NCBI GenBank assembly: GCA_016710745.1
Contig: JADJVB010000005.1
Span: 609,372 to 673,371 of the forward strand
Source of the DNA: Chitinophagaceae bacterium
GTDB taxonomy: Bacteria; Bacteroidota; Bacteroidia; Chitinophagales; Chitinophagaceae
DNA length: 64,000 bases
Direction: 5' to 3'
Part shown: piece after piece, positions 8,563 to 18,046 of the stretch
Layout: every line of letters starts with the position of its first letter
Numbering within the stretch: the stretch's first letter is position 1
The notes under the pieces: model-generated
Seen by the model: the letters and a program-made list of their open reading frames with translations, nothing else
Database searches by the model: none
Told to the model about the DNA's origin: nothing
Program-made: the position numbers and the translations under genes

Positions 8563-9619
8563 ACAGATCAGTTTTTTCAACAGGCACGATATCCACTTCT
8601 TTGGGTTTAGAAGCTTTTTCGATGGCCCGGTTTAACTCTTCAGCGAGATATTTATTGATTATTTTCCAGCTCACCAGTAAGATCCCAATTATTGAGCCCA
8701 GCATCAAGCCAATGATCACATACATCATGGTAGATTTTTGCAGGGTATCAAATGGCGGTTCAGGCCGGTCGAGCGGTTCAATGATGGGTGTTTCTTTTTG
8801 CAGCCGGTAAGCAGCCGATTCGCGGTTATTAACCGCATAATAGTACTGCGATTGTACCGTTGCCTTGTCCTGCGCCAGGTTTATTTTTGGTAAACTGTAT
8901 CTTTTTAATTCATCGTTGGTAAAAAAAGTACTTTCATCAAGCGCTATGGCTTTTTTATCCAGGGCATTCAAAACCAAAAGCAGGGAGTCGGCTTTTCTAA
9001 CTGCAAATTCATAATCGATCTGTGCTTTTTTCTTTTTCAGGTCAATGTAAAAATCCGACAACTTTTCAATATATACATAACTCACTTCCCTTACCAGATC
9101 GGGATCGCTGTTTGTGAAAAAAAGCTCGAGAATTCCGTTTTTATTGATCTTGGCCACAAAAGCGCCTTTCAGCAGGTTGCTGGCTATATTAATTTGCGCC
9201 AGGCTGTCCCTCGGCGCAGCAATAGCCTCATTTTGCATAAAACCCACATGCTTGTTATTTTCACTAATCATCAATTCCGATATGGTTTTATTTTGCATCG
9301 ATGGAATTCGAACCATGGCCACGGCCTCCCGGGTTCGGCGACTGGTAGCAAGTTCTACAATATTAATAGAGGCATCACCGGTAAATGATTTGGTTGCATC
9401 GCCAAGGCCCAGTAAGCTGCTGATGGTTGAACCGGGACTGGTTTCGGCAGTACCATTTAAAGGGAAAACGGTGGCTTTAGACGTGAACAGCAATACACTT
9501 TGCTTAGCCATATAATAGAAAAACCCGCCGAACAAAGCAGCAATGATCACGATCACCCAGCTATACTTTTTCAGCCTGAATAAAAGCTGCTTGATAAGTT
9601 CGATACTGTTCATGTACAC
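8561..9619 (-). CDS. Wzz/chain-length-determinant family membrane protein
   Basis: The 352-residue protein has two transmembrane helices bracketing a large periplasmic domain, the classical polysaccharide co-polymerase topology. TM1 is at about 20-38 (WVIVIIAALFGGFFYYMA) and TM2 at about 288-308 (MMYVIIGLMLGSIIGILLVS), preceded by a Pro-rich segment (PEPPFD). The periplasmic part has coiled-coil character. No tyrosine kinase domain is fused. It should control length and/or export of a surface polysaccharide together with the SLBB protein encoded 16 bp upstream in the same operon. Confidence 0.85.
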   Translation of the reverse strand: MYMNSIELIKQLLFRLKKYSWVIVIIAALFGGFFYYMAKQSVLLFTSKATVFPLNGTAETSPGSTISSLLGLGDATKSFTGDASINIVELATSRRTREAVAMVRIPSMQNKTISELMISENNKHVGFMQNEAIAAPRDSLAQINIASNLLKGAFVAKINKNGILELFFTNSDPDLVREVSYVYIEKLSDFYIDLKKKKAQIDYEFAVRKADSLLLVLNALDKKAIALDESTFFTNDELKRYSLPKINLAQDKATVQSQYYYAVNNRESAAYRLQKETPIIEPLDRPEPPFDTLQKSTMMYVIIGLMLGSIIGILLVSWKIINKYLAEELNRAIEKASKPKEVDIVPVEKTDL

Positions 9620-9635
9620 TGTTATTTAAAAAGAA

Positions 9636-12050
9636 TTATTTTAAAATAGTTACCAGGAAAGCCGCTAATGCAACAGGTATGGCAGAAACAACCACCTGTA
9701 AAATTGTATCTGTGATTTCGGCACCCTGCGGTCTCAATGGAACGTTAACTACTGCACCTTCCTTTACTTTCGGATAAAAATGCATAAAGAACAGGTTTTT
9801 TGTTCTGCGGCTCTTGCCATTGGCATAGGTTACAAAAATACGTTTTCGCCAGGGCCTGATACCATATCCACCTGCCTTATCGATATAATAACCTACACTG
9901 GTATGCTCTTTGTCGAAAGTTAATTTCAGAGGCGATTGTACAACTCCTTTTACCGTAACAAAAGGATTTATTTCGGGTATAAAAATCACATCGCCTTCCT
10001 GCAATACAATATCGTATTTGCTGTTTTTATATTTTAGTGCCCTTGCCAGATCGATACTTACGGGTTCATTGGCAACAGCCGAAATATCCGTTTTAACCGA
10101 ATCCAGTACAATATTTCCCAGTGAGTCGGTTAACTTAGCCACTTTCTTTTCAACATTTTCCCTGAAATATTGTGTTTTTTTTCTGTATAATATAGCACCG
10201 GATAAATCCGCGTTTTCTTTTACTCCGCCGGCTCTTTGAATGTAGGAAGAAAGCCGTTCAAATTTGCTTAATCTTGGATAAGGGCCCGAATATTGCACCA
10301 TACCGTTGATCAGGATCAATTGCTGTAGTTCAAATGTAGGGTTCTTGCGAACATATATCTGGTCGTAAGGTTTTAATACGATGGAGGCTGAAACACTATC
10401 CAGGTCTAGATTTGGAGATATTCTAATGGTTTTCAAAACCGTACGGGTGGGTTGCTGCATACCCTTGGCAGAATCAATATCAACCACACTCGAAATTTCA
10501 ATTCTTCCATATTCTGCCGACTGCTTTAACCCGCCCGACAGGTAAATCAGATCCTGCAAACTCATTCCACCATATTTATTCACTTTACCTTCTTTTCTTA
10601 CTTCTCCAAATATTTCAACATATTGCCTGTCGGCAAAATCGTTGGCATTAAACAACAATACCTGGTCGTTGGCATATAATTCAACGTTATAAATACTCGA
10701 CGTGTCATTGGTCGTGATGTCCGATAGATTTACTTCAACCTTACTGGCTTTTATATTGGTACTATCTCCGCCACCCCTGAATATATACGCCCTGGGCAGG
10801 TAGGTATTGCGGGTAATTCCACCGGCCCTGTTGATCAGGTCGAATAATTTGTCGCCCGGCCTGGCCTGGTATTGTCCCGGATAAGAAATTTCGCCCTTCA
10901 TTTCAATTTTATTGAACAGTCCCGGATTAACGGCGATGACCTTTACAATATCACCATCAACCAACCCAAAATCCTGGTTTTCGTATCGTTTGTCGCCGGT
11001 AGGATTAATAATAACCGTTGCATTTACATCTTCAATGATCTGCTTCTCCAATTGCGTACGATACACTTTTACGCCGCTTGAAAAGGCATCTTTTTCCAAA
11101 CCACCGCTATACTTCAAAAGCGCCCTCATCCCCTCATCTTTTTTAAGCTGGTAAAACATCGGGCGCCTGAATTTTCCTTCGGCTTTCACCTTTTTTTCAA
11201 CTGTTTGCAGAATCACAAAATCATTATTTTCCAGGTAAATATGTTTACCAAAATCGCCGGTGGTCAGGTATTTATAAACATCCAGTTCATCAATAACCCG
11301 GCCATTTCTTTTAATTTGGATGGCGCGCAAATTGGCCATATTGGTTGGCCCACCGGCCAGGGCAATTACATTAAATGCATTGGTAAAAGCCGATATCGTA
11401 ACAGGCCCCTGGTTTTTAACCTCGCCGGCAACATTAATGGAGATCGTTCGGGGTTGCCCGATGGATACAGAAATATTGGTAGATGGCGGAACAAATGCTT
11501 TGAATCGGCGGGTTAGCAATGACCTTACATTTTCATACGTTAATCCCTGCAGGTAAATCTTACCGATACTGGTCGGAAAAATAGATCCGTCGCGGGCTAC
11601 TGTATAATCCAGCGTAGCTTCGGCTCCATTCCACAACGAAACAATGATCTGGTCGTATACGCCAATTGGATAATCCAAAGGCGGCGTAGAGAGTTCAGTA
11701 ACCGAAGCCACCACGCCAGACCGGAACAGGTTCATACCATACGTATCTTCTGTTTTGTTTACAGATTGGGGCGTCTTTTCTCTTACCAGACTGTCTGTTT
11801 CAATTCTGTCTTTCAGTTTCAGGTTATTATCGGCACCTGTTTTTTTTGCCCCTTCTCCGTTCTTGTCTTTTAATATATTATAAAATTCAGATGGTGGAAG
11901 TTGGGTGGGTATATTGGGCAGGTCGGGACTGCTTGGATCTTTAATAGGATTTTGAGCCTGTGCCAGATTTACAAAAACAAAAAACAGGAGGCCGATCATC
12001 AGCAACTGTTTTTTAAAAGCGGAACAAGCTCGCCAGGATATTAGTAACAT
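9636..12050 (-). CDS. SLBB/poly-export domain polysaccharide export protein (Wza-like)
   Basis: The 804-residue protein starts with an N-terminal signal (hydrophobic LLMIGLLFFVFVNLAQAQ). A Poly_export domain follows at about 120-200 (PIGVYDQIIVSLWNGAEA, YLQGLTYENVRSLLTRRF), then several SLBB beta-grasp repeats (for example INVAGEVKNQGPVTI, MKGEISYPGQYQARPGDKLF, IFGEVRKEGKVNKYGGMSL, LINGMVQYSGPYPRLSKF). A C-terminal transmembrane segment (ILQVVVSAIPVALAAFLVTI) is present. At 800+ residues it is the long Bacteroidota form, about twice E. coli Wza, because of extra SLBB repeats. It should form the periplasmic/outer-membrane conduit for a capsule or exopolysaccharide with the Wzz-like protein encoded just downstream. 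Confidence 0.9.
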   Translation of the reverse strand: MLLISWRACSAFKKQLLMIGLLFFVFVNLAQAQNPIKDPSSPDLPNIPTQLPPSEFYNILKDKNGEGAKKTGADNNLKLKDRIETDSLVREKTPQSVNKTEDTYGMNLFRSGVVASVTELSTPPLDYPIGVYDQIIVSLWNGAEATLDYTVARDGSIFPTSIGKIYLQGLTYENVRSLLTRRFKAFVPPSTNISVSIGQPRTISINVAGEVKNQGPVTISAFTNAFNVIALAGGPTNMANLRAIQIKRNGRVIDELDVYKYLTTGDFGKHIYLENNDFVILQTVEKKVKAEGKFRRPMFYQLKKDEGMRALLKYSGGLEKDAFSSGVKVYRTQLEKQIIEDVNATVIINPTGDKRYENQDFGLVDGDIVKVIAVNPGLFNKIEMKGEISYPGQYQARPGDKLFDLINRAGGITRNTYLPRAYIFRGGGDSTNIKASKVEVNLSDITTNDTSSIYNVELYANDQVLLFNANDFADRQYVEIFGEVRKEGKVNKYGGMSLQDLIYLSGGLKQSAEYGRIEISSVVDIDSAKGMQQPTRTVLKTIRISPNLDLDSVSASIVLKPYDQIYVRKNPTFELQQLILINGMVQYSGPYPRLSKFERLSSYIQRAGGVKENADLSGAILYRKKTQYFRENVEKKVAKLTDSLGNIVLDSVKTDISAVANEPVSIDLARALKYKNSKYDIVLQEGDVIFIPEINPFVTVKGVVQSPLKLTFDKEHTSVGYYIDKAGGYGIRPWRKRIFVTYANGKSRRTKNLFFMHFYPKVKEGAVVNVPLRPQGAEITDTILQVVVSAIPVALAAFLVTILK

Positions 12051-12099
12051 TTGTTAGGGGTTGATTTACAAATTTTTAATAATGCGCAAATATAATATT

Positions 12100-13038
12100 T
12101 TATTTTACCGGCTGCTGTAAAGCTTCTTCATACGCTGTGTATAACTCTGCCACAATTTCAGCCGCGGGTTTTATGTTATTTATCAGGGCACATACCTGTC
12201 CTATTTCCAGTTCACCCGCTGTGAGATCGCCTTCAAACATGCCCCGCTTTGCCCTGCCCTTTCCCAACAACTGTTGAAGTTCGTCAACCGTGGCACAGCC
12301 AAGTTCAGCCTCCTGTACCTGCTTGAAAAATTCGTTCTTGATCAGCCTCACAGGCGTTAATTGTTTTAACGACAATTGGGTATCACCCTCCGATGACGAA
12401 ATAATCAGGTTTTTAAAATTAATATGCGATGACGCTTCTACGCTGGCCACAAACCTGCTTCCCACCTGAACCCCATCGGCACCCAGCACCATCGCCGCCA
12501 GCATTTGTCTTCCCGTGGCAATACCACCAGCCGCGATCACCGGAATATGCACCGCGGCGGCAACGGCGGGTACCAGCACCAGGGTGGTGGTTTCCTCTCT
12601 CCCGTTATGCCCCCCCGCTTCAAAACCTTCGGCCACCACAGCATCACAGCCTGCCTCCTGTGCTTTCAATGCAAATTTGCTGCTGCTTACCACATGCACA
12701 ACCGTGATGCCCCGTTCTTTTAAACCGGGTGTCCAGGTTTTGGGATTACCCGCCGATGTAAATACGATCGGAACCTTTTCTTCAATAATGATCTCAATAT
12801 GTTTATCAATATCCGGATATAGCAGCGGCAGATTTACACCAAAGGGTTTGCCTGTGGCTGCTTTACATTTTCGAATATGCTCCCGTAACACGTCCGGATA
12901 CATACTGCCGGCGCCAATGATGCCCAATGCCCCGGCATTACTTACTGCCGATGCCAAACGCCAGCCACTGGCCCAGATCATTCCAGCCTGAACGATCGGG
13001 TATTCAATTTTAAACAGTGTGGTGATCCGGTTTTGCAT
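12100..13038 (-). CDS. Nitronate monooxygenase / 2-nitropropane dioxygenase family protein
   Basis: The 312-residue TIM-barrel flavoprotein opens with FKIEYPIVQAGMIWASGWRL, has the FMN-binding glycines in VSNAGALGIIGAGS, and AGGHNGREETTTLVLVPAVA followed by VIAAGGIATGRQMLAAMVLG and ADGVQVGSRF. These segments define the NPD/FabK-like family. Members oxidise nitronates or act as FMN-dependent enoyl reductases. The AGGHNGR motif with its histidine fits nitronate monooxygenase, but the real substrate cannot be read from sequence. It is co-directional with the export genes but separated by about 50 bp of AT-rich DNA. Confidence 0.85.
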   Translation of the reverse strand: MQNRITTLFKIEYPIVQAGMIWASGWRLASAVSNAGALGIIGAGSMYPDVLREHIRKCKAATGKPFGVNLPLLYPDIDKHIEIIIEEKVPIVFTSAGNPKTWTPGLKERGITVVHVVSSSKFALKAQEAGCDAVVAEGFEAGGHNGREETTTLVLVPAVAAAVHIPVIAAGGIATGRQMLAAMVLGADGVQVGSRFVASVEASSHINFKNLIISSSEGDTQLSLKQLTPVRLIKNEFFKQVQEAELGCATVDELQQLLGKGRAKRGMFEGDLTAGELEIGQVCALINNIKPAAEIVAELYTAYEEALQQPVK

Positions 13039-13200
13039 CGTCTTTATATATAATTCTCAAATTTCGTTAAATATTAATAACAAACAAAAAGTACTTTGAA
13101 ACGCAAAGTAAAAGATTTTATTTCACATGACGCAGGCTTTTTTGCAGAAATCACGTAAAAAAGGGGTAAAATGTCAACATGAGGATCTTTTGGGATTGAT

Positions 13201-14214
13201 TTAACCCAGTCCGGTACCACCGCCACTCAGGTCAATGGCCGTATTATCGCCGATATTAAGGCTGCGGTTTACCCCCCGTATTTCGGCATCGCTGCCGATA
13301 AGCGATTTGCTTAACACGATCTCGAAAAGGTTGGAGTAAGAGCCAATGATCGAATCCTTGATGATAGCATGGTTGAGTTTGGTATGCTCCCCAATGGCAA
13401 CATTGGGACCAATAACCGAATTTTTGATATCACAACCTTCGGCAATGGAAACCGGAGGTATAATAATGGTATTTACAAAAGAATGATTTTCGGAAATAGT
13501 ACCGCCAAATTTCTTTAGCAGGGTGGCGTTCGATTCGAGCAGGGTTTCCTTTTTTCCACAATCGAACCAATTAGACACTTTAAAGGACTTAAACTTGGCT
13601 CCCTGCAGCATCATGCACTCCAGCGCCTCCGTTAAACTGAATTCCTCGTGTCCTTCTTCCTTGGTCATCAATAATTTTTCGAGACAGGAAAACATAAAAG
13701 CCGTCTCTTTAATTTTATACACACCCACCAGTGCCATATTGCTCTTGGGTATTGAGGGTTTTTCTACAACCCGGGTAATATTACCTTCCTCATCAAATTC
13801 TGCTACGCCAAAATTACGGGGATCATCCACTTTTTTTACGCCCAGCATGGATACCGGCGAATGAATGATCTCCTGCACATCATAATCGGCGATCGTATCA
13901 CCCAATACAATCATCACTTCATCGGTGCCAACCAACTCTCTGGTGAGGTTAATGGCATGGCCGATACCATAGCGTTCATTTTGCTGAACGAAATCACAGT
14001 GTAGATCGGGATACTGCTTTGTAACATAGGCCTGGATCTTCTCTCCCAGGTATCCAATAATAAAAATGAAATCATTGATACCCGCTTCGTGCAGCTGATC
14101 AACAATGATACTCAGTATTGTTTTACCGGCTAATGGAATTAAAGCTTTGGGCTGTGTATAAGTATGCGGACGAAGTTTGGTACCTGCACCCGCAACGGGA
14201 ATAATTGCCTTCAT
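13201..14214 (-). CDS. Sugar-1-phosphate nucleotidylyltransferase
   Basis: The 337-residue protein has the nucleotidyltransferase signature at its N-terminus (AIIPVAGAGTKLRPHTYTQP, then KALIPLAGKTIL), the metal-binding region VMIVLGDTIAD and VVEKPSIPKS. A C-terminal left-handed beta-helix of hexapeptide-type repeats follows (about 245-330: IPPVSIAEGCDIKNSVIGPN, VAIGEHTKLNHAIIKDSIIG). It makes NDP-sugars, probably dTDP- or UDP-glucose type. The first glycine-rich loop reads GAGTKLRP where many members have GxGTRLRP, a conservative change. It lies on the same strand as the polysaccharide export genes and may feed them; this is an inference. Confidence 0.88.
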   Translation of the reverse strand: MKAIIPVAGAGTKLRPHTYTQPKALIPLAGKTILSIIVDQLHEAGINDFIFIIGYLGEKIQAYVTKQYPDLHCDFVQQNERYGIGHAINLTRELVGTDEVMIVLGDTIADYDVQEIIHSPVSMLGVKKVDDPRNFGVAEFDEEGNITRVVEKPSIPKSNMALVGVYKIKETAFMFSCLEKLLMTKEEGHEEFSLTEALECMMLQGAKFKSFKVSNWFDCGKKETLLESNATLLKKFGGTISENHSFVNTIIIPPVSIAEGCDIKNSVIGPNVAIGEHTKLNHAIIKDSIIGSYSNLFEIVLSKSLIGSDAEIRGVNRSLNIGDNTAIDLSGGGTGLG

Positions 14215-14368
14215 TGTTTACAAAAATCTGCCTTGGGCAGTACATTTAGTTCACAATTCTTTTTTCTCTTTCTTGAAACGGGTGTGAAAGTAGTACTTTT
14301 TCGCTAATCGATGTATTTTATACACATAATCGGTATAATTCCACTTACACATATAACGCATGCTGCTT

Positions 14369-14376
14369 TATATTTG
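14369..14376 (+). promoter_or_regulatory. TAnnTTTG -7 promoter box for glyA
   Basis: TATATTTG matches the Bacteroidota -7 consensus and lies 18 bp before the glyA ATG. I see no clear TTTG-like box at the expected upstream distance, so only the -7 element is proposed. Confidence 0.4.
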
Positions 14377-14394
14377 CGTTTCTAAAAACAGCCT

Positions 14395-15669
14395 ATGCAA
14401 AGAGACACCTTGGTTTTTGACCTGATAGATAAGGAACTGGAACGGCAGCGTGATGGTATCGAGCTGATCGCTTCTGAAAATTTCACCAGTCTGCAGGTAA
14501 TGCAGGCCATGGGTACCTCGCTAACCAATAAGTATGCTGAAGGCTATCCCGGGCGCAGGTATTATGGCGGATGTGAGATCGTTGACCAGGTTGAACAACT
14601 CGCCATTGACCGGTTAAAAGAAATTTTCAATTGTAGTTATGCCAACGTGCAACCGCATAGCGGTGCACAGGCCAATGGTGCCGTTTTTTTAGCCGTTATG
14701 AAACCCGGTGAAAAATTTCTGGGGCTCGATCTGAGTATGGGCGGTCACCTCACCCATGGCAGTCCGGCCAACTTCAGCGGAAAAACGTATGAAGCCTTAC
14801 ATTATGGCGTTACCAAAGATGGTATTGTTGATTATGAGCAATTAGAATCCATTGCCCGAAAAGAAAAACCAAAGATGATCATTTGCGGCGCATCGGCCTA
14901 TAGCCGCGATTGGGATTATAAACGCATTCGTGCTGTTGCCGACGAAATTGGTGCGATTGTTTTTGCCGATATCGCCCACCCTGCCGGTTTAATCGCAGCA
15001 GGTTTATTGAACGATCCTTTTGATCATTGCCATATCGTTACGTCTACCACACATAAAACCTTACGCGGCCCCCGGGGCGGTATCATTATGCTGCGCCACG
15101 ATTTTGAAAATCCCTGGGGAATAAAAGATCCAAAAGGAAATTTGAGAAAAATGAGTTCGCTGCTCGACCTGGCCGTTTTCCCCGGTACACAGGGCGGCCC
15201 GCTCGAGCATGTGATTGCTGCCAAAGCCATTGCTTTTGGTGAAATTTTATCGGAAGATTTTAAAGCCTACGGACAACAGGTGATCAGCAATGCACAAGCT
15301 ATGGCGGCGGCTTTTGTAGCCAAAGATTATCATCTTATCAGCGGCGGCACCGATAACCATTTGATGCTGATCGACCTGCGCAATAAAAATATCACCGGCA
15401 AAAAAGCACAGGAAACCTTAGACAGGGCGCATATCACCCTTAACAAAAATGCCGTACCCTTTGATGATAAGAGCCCGTTTGTAACTTCGGGTATCCGTAT
15501 CGGTGTGTCGGCCATTACCACCCGCGGCATGAAAGAAGGGCACATGCAAACCGTGGTTGATTTTATCGATAAAGTATTGATGCATATCGACGATGAGGCA
15601 ACAATAGCCGCTGTTGCAAATGATGTAAAGGAGTTTATGAAAAAATTTCCGCTGTACCCCGAACTGTGA
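14395..15669 (+). CDS. glyA: Serine hydroxymethyltransferase
   Basis: The 424-residue PLP enzyme is full length for bacterial GlyA. It shows the N-terminal ELIASENFTS motif, EGYPGRRYYGGCEIVDQVE and PHSGAQANGAVF. The PLP-lysine segment is VTSTTHKTLRGPRGG with Lys221, and GTDNHLMLIDLR and SGIRIGVSAITTRGM are also present. It interconverts serine and glycine with transfer of a one-carbon unit to tetrahydrofolate. It appears monocistronic: a TAnnTTTG box precedes it and a possible hairpin (AAAACC-GGGGA-GGTTTT, 15810-15826) follows. Confidence 0.98.
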   Translation: MQRDTLVFDLIDKELERQRDGIELIASENFTSLQVMQAMGTSLTNKYAEGYPGRRYYGGCEIVDQVEQLAIDRLKEIFNCSYANVQPHSGAQANGAVFLAVMKPGEKFLGLDLSMGGHLTHGSPANFSGKTYEALHYGVTKDGIVDYEQLESIARKEKPKMIICGASAYSRDWDYKRIRAVADEIGAIVFADIAHPAGLIAAGLLNDPFDHCHIVTSTTHKTLRGPRGGIIMLRHDFENPWGIKDPKGNLRKMSSLLDLAVFPGTQGGPLEHVIAAKAIAFGEILSEDFKAYGQQVISNAQAMAAAFVAKDYHLISGGTDNHLMLIDLRNKNITGKKAQETLDRAHITLNKNAVPFDDKSPFVTSGIRIGVSAITTRGMKEGHMQTVVDFIDKVLMHIDDEATIAAVANDVKEFMKKFPLYPEL

Positions 15670-15836
15670 TTAAATTTTACAAGAATTATTGATACATTCA
15701 AGTTCAAATCGTTGAGCAAGAAACAAACCTGTATACTTTTTTTAGCAAGTTTGATCTTTTTAACTGCCCAAACATAGCTCCAAAACAGATCATTGTCTCA
15801 ACGCCCCTGAAAACCGGGGAGGTTTTTGGTATTTTC

Positions 15837-17234
15837 ATGGTCATCCATTTTCAAATAAAGCCATTAACTTTAAGAATGATCGTTTTTATACTGGGCCTGA
15901 TAGCTGCGCAAATCCTGAATATATTTATCCGCTTTCAAAAAAAAGGGAATGCAGAATACCTGCATTATGGCATTTATTTAAGTGCCTTTCTTTTCTATTT
16001 AGCCGTTCTTCATTTCGAGATCATCTTTCCGTTTTGGGCAGATAATAAAATGCCTGTTACCATAGCCGAAGAAATTAAACGACCCTGCGGAATTTTGTTA
16101 TACATTTTTTACAACCGCTTTATCATTTCCTTTCTCGATCTGAAAGCCATTTACCCGTCTATGTACCGCATCGTATACTGGTTCAACGTGTATTTAGGTA
16201 TTTCATTTGTTGCTGAATTTGCCGTGCAGGAGTTATTTCGAAATAACATCAAAGTGCAGGATTCCCTATATGGCGTTTTCAGCCTCGTTGTTTTTGCGGT
16301 TTCTGTTTACGTTATTTACCGCATCTGGCGGTTCAGGACCCGGCTATCGGCTTTTATACTCACCGGCACGGTTTATTTAACCATCGGCATTTTCCTTTCG
16401 AACTTTATGAATTACCTGATGATGCTCGAAAAAATAAGCCCGGGCGAATATTATTTATACCCCTTGTTCCTGGGATTAGGCATTGAAATTTATTTTTTCA
16501 ACAGCGGATTGAATTATAAAAGCGTTGTGCTCGAAACCGACCTGGTCAATACGCAGCGCCAGCTAATTGAACAAATGAAGGAGAAAGAAAAAATATTGAT
16601 CGCATCCCAGGGAATCAGAAATGAAATTGCAAGAGACCTCCACGATAACCTTGGTTCTACCTTAAGCAGTATTTCGGTTTATGCCGAAGTAGCAAAAATA
16701 CACGGCGAGAATAACGAGCCTGAAAATTTGAATATAGTGCTTGAAAAGATCAGCGGAAGCTCAGTAGAAATGGTGAGTGAGATGAATGATATTGTTTGGG
16801 CCATCAACCCCGGTAACGATAACATGGGAAAGATCATACAACGGATGGAATCTTTTGCAAAGCCCCTGGCTGCAGCCAGGAATGTTCATTTTGAACTGAT
16901 CTGTGACCAGTCCATCCTGTCGTTAACGTTGGCTATGGAAAAAAGAAAAAACTTCTTTCTCATTTTTAAGGAAGCTGTAAACAACGCCATAAAATATGCG
17001 GGTGCGTCAACGTTAACCGCCACGATACATGTACAGAACGGGCGACTCCTGTTATCTGTTGCGGATGACGGCATTGGCTTTAACCCGGCAGAGGAAAGAG
17101 CCGGCATTAAGTTGAGCCTTTCGGGTAATGGTTTACGCAATATGTACGACAGGGCGGCCGAACTGAAAGGGCTACTCCATATCGAAAGCCAGGCAGGCAA
17201 GGGTACGGTAGTTGCGCTGCAACTTGGTCTTTAA
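15837..17234 (+). CDS. Membrane sensor histidine kinase (HisKA_3/NarL type)
   Basis: The 465-residue protein has an N-terminal half of about seven hydrophobic helices (residues 12-225), reminiscent of 7TMR-DISM sensors, but without an obvious extracytoplasmic domain. A short coiled coil (NTQRQLIEQMKEKEKI) follows, then a HisKA_3 dimerisation domain with phospho-acceptor His269 in ARDLHDNLGSTLSS. The C-terminal HATPase has N-box EAVNNAIKYAGA, G1 DDGIGF and G2 GNGLRNM. It should phosphorylate the NarL-type regulator encoded about 80 bp downstream. The stimulus is unknown. The next genes downstream encode surface adhesins, which are candidate targets by position only. Confidence 0.9.
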   Translation: MVIHFQIKPLTLRMIVFILGLIAAQILNIFIRFQKKGNAEYLHYGIYLSAFLFYLAVLHFEIIFPFWADNKMPVTIAEEIKRPCGILLYIFYNRFIISFLDLKAIYPSMYRIVYWFNVYLGISFVAEFAVQELFRNNIKVQDSLYGVFSLVVFAVSVYVIYRIWRFRTRLSAFILTGTVYLTIGIFLSNFMNYLMMLEKISPGEYYLYPLFLGLGIEIYFFNSGLNYKSVVLETDLVNTQRQLIEQMKEKEKILIASQGIRNEIARDLHDNLGSTLSSISVYAEVAKIHGENNEPENLNIVLEKISGSSVEMVSEMNDIVWAINPGNDNMGKIIQRMESFAKPLAAARNVHFELICDQSILSLTLAMEKRKNFFLIFKEAVNNAIKYAGASTLTATIHVQNGRLLLSVADDGIGFNPAEERAGIKLSLSGNGLRNMYDRAAELKGLLHIESQAGKGTVVALQLGL

Positions 17235-17312
17235 CCTGTTTTAAAATCACTAATCACCTTTTTCGGTGATTGTATTTTTTTTATTTTTTATGAACTTTGC
17301 GTGTTTATTAAA

Positions 17313-17963
17313 ATGATGCCAATACGAATTGCCATATTCGACGACAACAATAGTATACGTGACAGTATTGCTATGCTCTTACAAACCGAAAAGGAATTTG
17401 AACTCGCGGGCTCTTTTGCACATGTGCTGGATTGTGTGGATGATTTAAAAACCTGCAAACCCGATATCGTTCTCATGGATATTGAAATGCCCGGCATGAA
17501 TGGCATAGAAGCCGTGCGGCTCATCAAACAGGCACTGCCCGATATCCAGATCTTAATGCAGACTGTTTTTGAAGATGATGACCGCGTTTTTGATTCCATT
17601 TGTGCGGGTGCATCCGGGTATATTTTAAAGAACCAGCTAAACAGCAGGCTTATACATTTTATTAAAGAACTGAAGCTCGGTGGCTCACCCATGTCGCCTT
17701 CCATCGCCCGAAAGGTGCTTACCAAAATGCAGGAGATCTCCGCTGTGCTGAAGCCCGAAGCCGACAACGACTACAAATTATCTTCACGGGAAAAAGATGT
17801 TCTGACCTGCATTGTAAATGGCTTGTCGCACAAAATGATTGCCGATGAACTAAACATTAGTTACGAAACCGTAAGAAGCCACGTTAAAAAAATATACGAA
17901 AAACTGCATGTCGTTTCTATTTCACAGGCTGTATTCAAAGCCTTGAAAGAAAAGCTGGTATAA
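17313..17963 (+). CDS. NarL/FixJ family response regulator
   Basis: The protein has a receiver domain (IRIAIFDDN acidic pocket, phospho-acceptor Asp in VLMDIEMPGM at about residue 56, switch Thr position replaced in MQTVFEDDD, conserved Lys in GYILKNQ). A LuxR-type HTH follows (LSSREKDVLTCIVNGLSHKM, then ELNISYETVRSHVKKIYEKL). I start it at the ATG at 17313; a second ATG at 17316 is equally possible, and an upstream GTG at 17301 would add four residues. It pairs with the kinase just upstream and is closed by a strong terminator at 17978. Confidence 0.92.
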   Translation: MMPIRIAIFDDNNSIRDSIAMLLQTEKEFELAGSFAHVLDCVDDLKTCKPDIVLMDIEMPGMNGIEAVRLIKQALPDIQILMQTVFEDDDRVFDSICAGASGYILKNQLNSRLIHFIKELKLGGSPMSPSIARKVLTKMQEISAVLKPEADNDYKLSSREKDVLTCIVNGLSHKMIADELNISYETVRSHVKKIYEKLHVVSISQAVFKALKEKLV

Positions 17964-17977
17964 ACTTCATTGGTTTC

Positions 17978-18003
17978 AATCCCCGAATTCGGGGATTTTT
18001 TTT
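17978..18003 (+). terminator. Rho-independent terminator after response regulator
   Basis: AATCCCCGAATTCGGGGATT is a perfect palindrome followed by a run of T (to 18003). It separates the two-component operon from the surface-protein island. Confidence 0.9.
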
Positions 18004-18046
18004 GCCCCCGGTTGATGATAATTTTACGCCTATTAAATACAGGCGT

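Noticed and set aside
14318..14326. Perfect DnaA-box TTATACACA upstream of glyA
   Set aside because: A single 9-mer in an AT-rich promoter region is expected by chance; no cluster.
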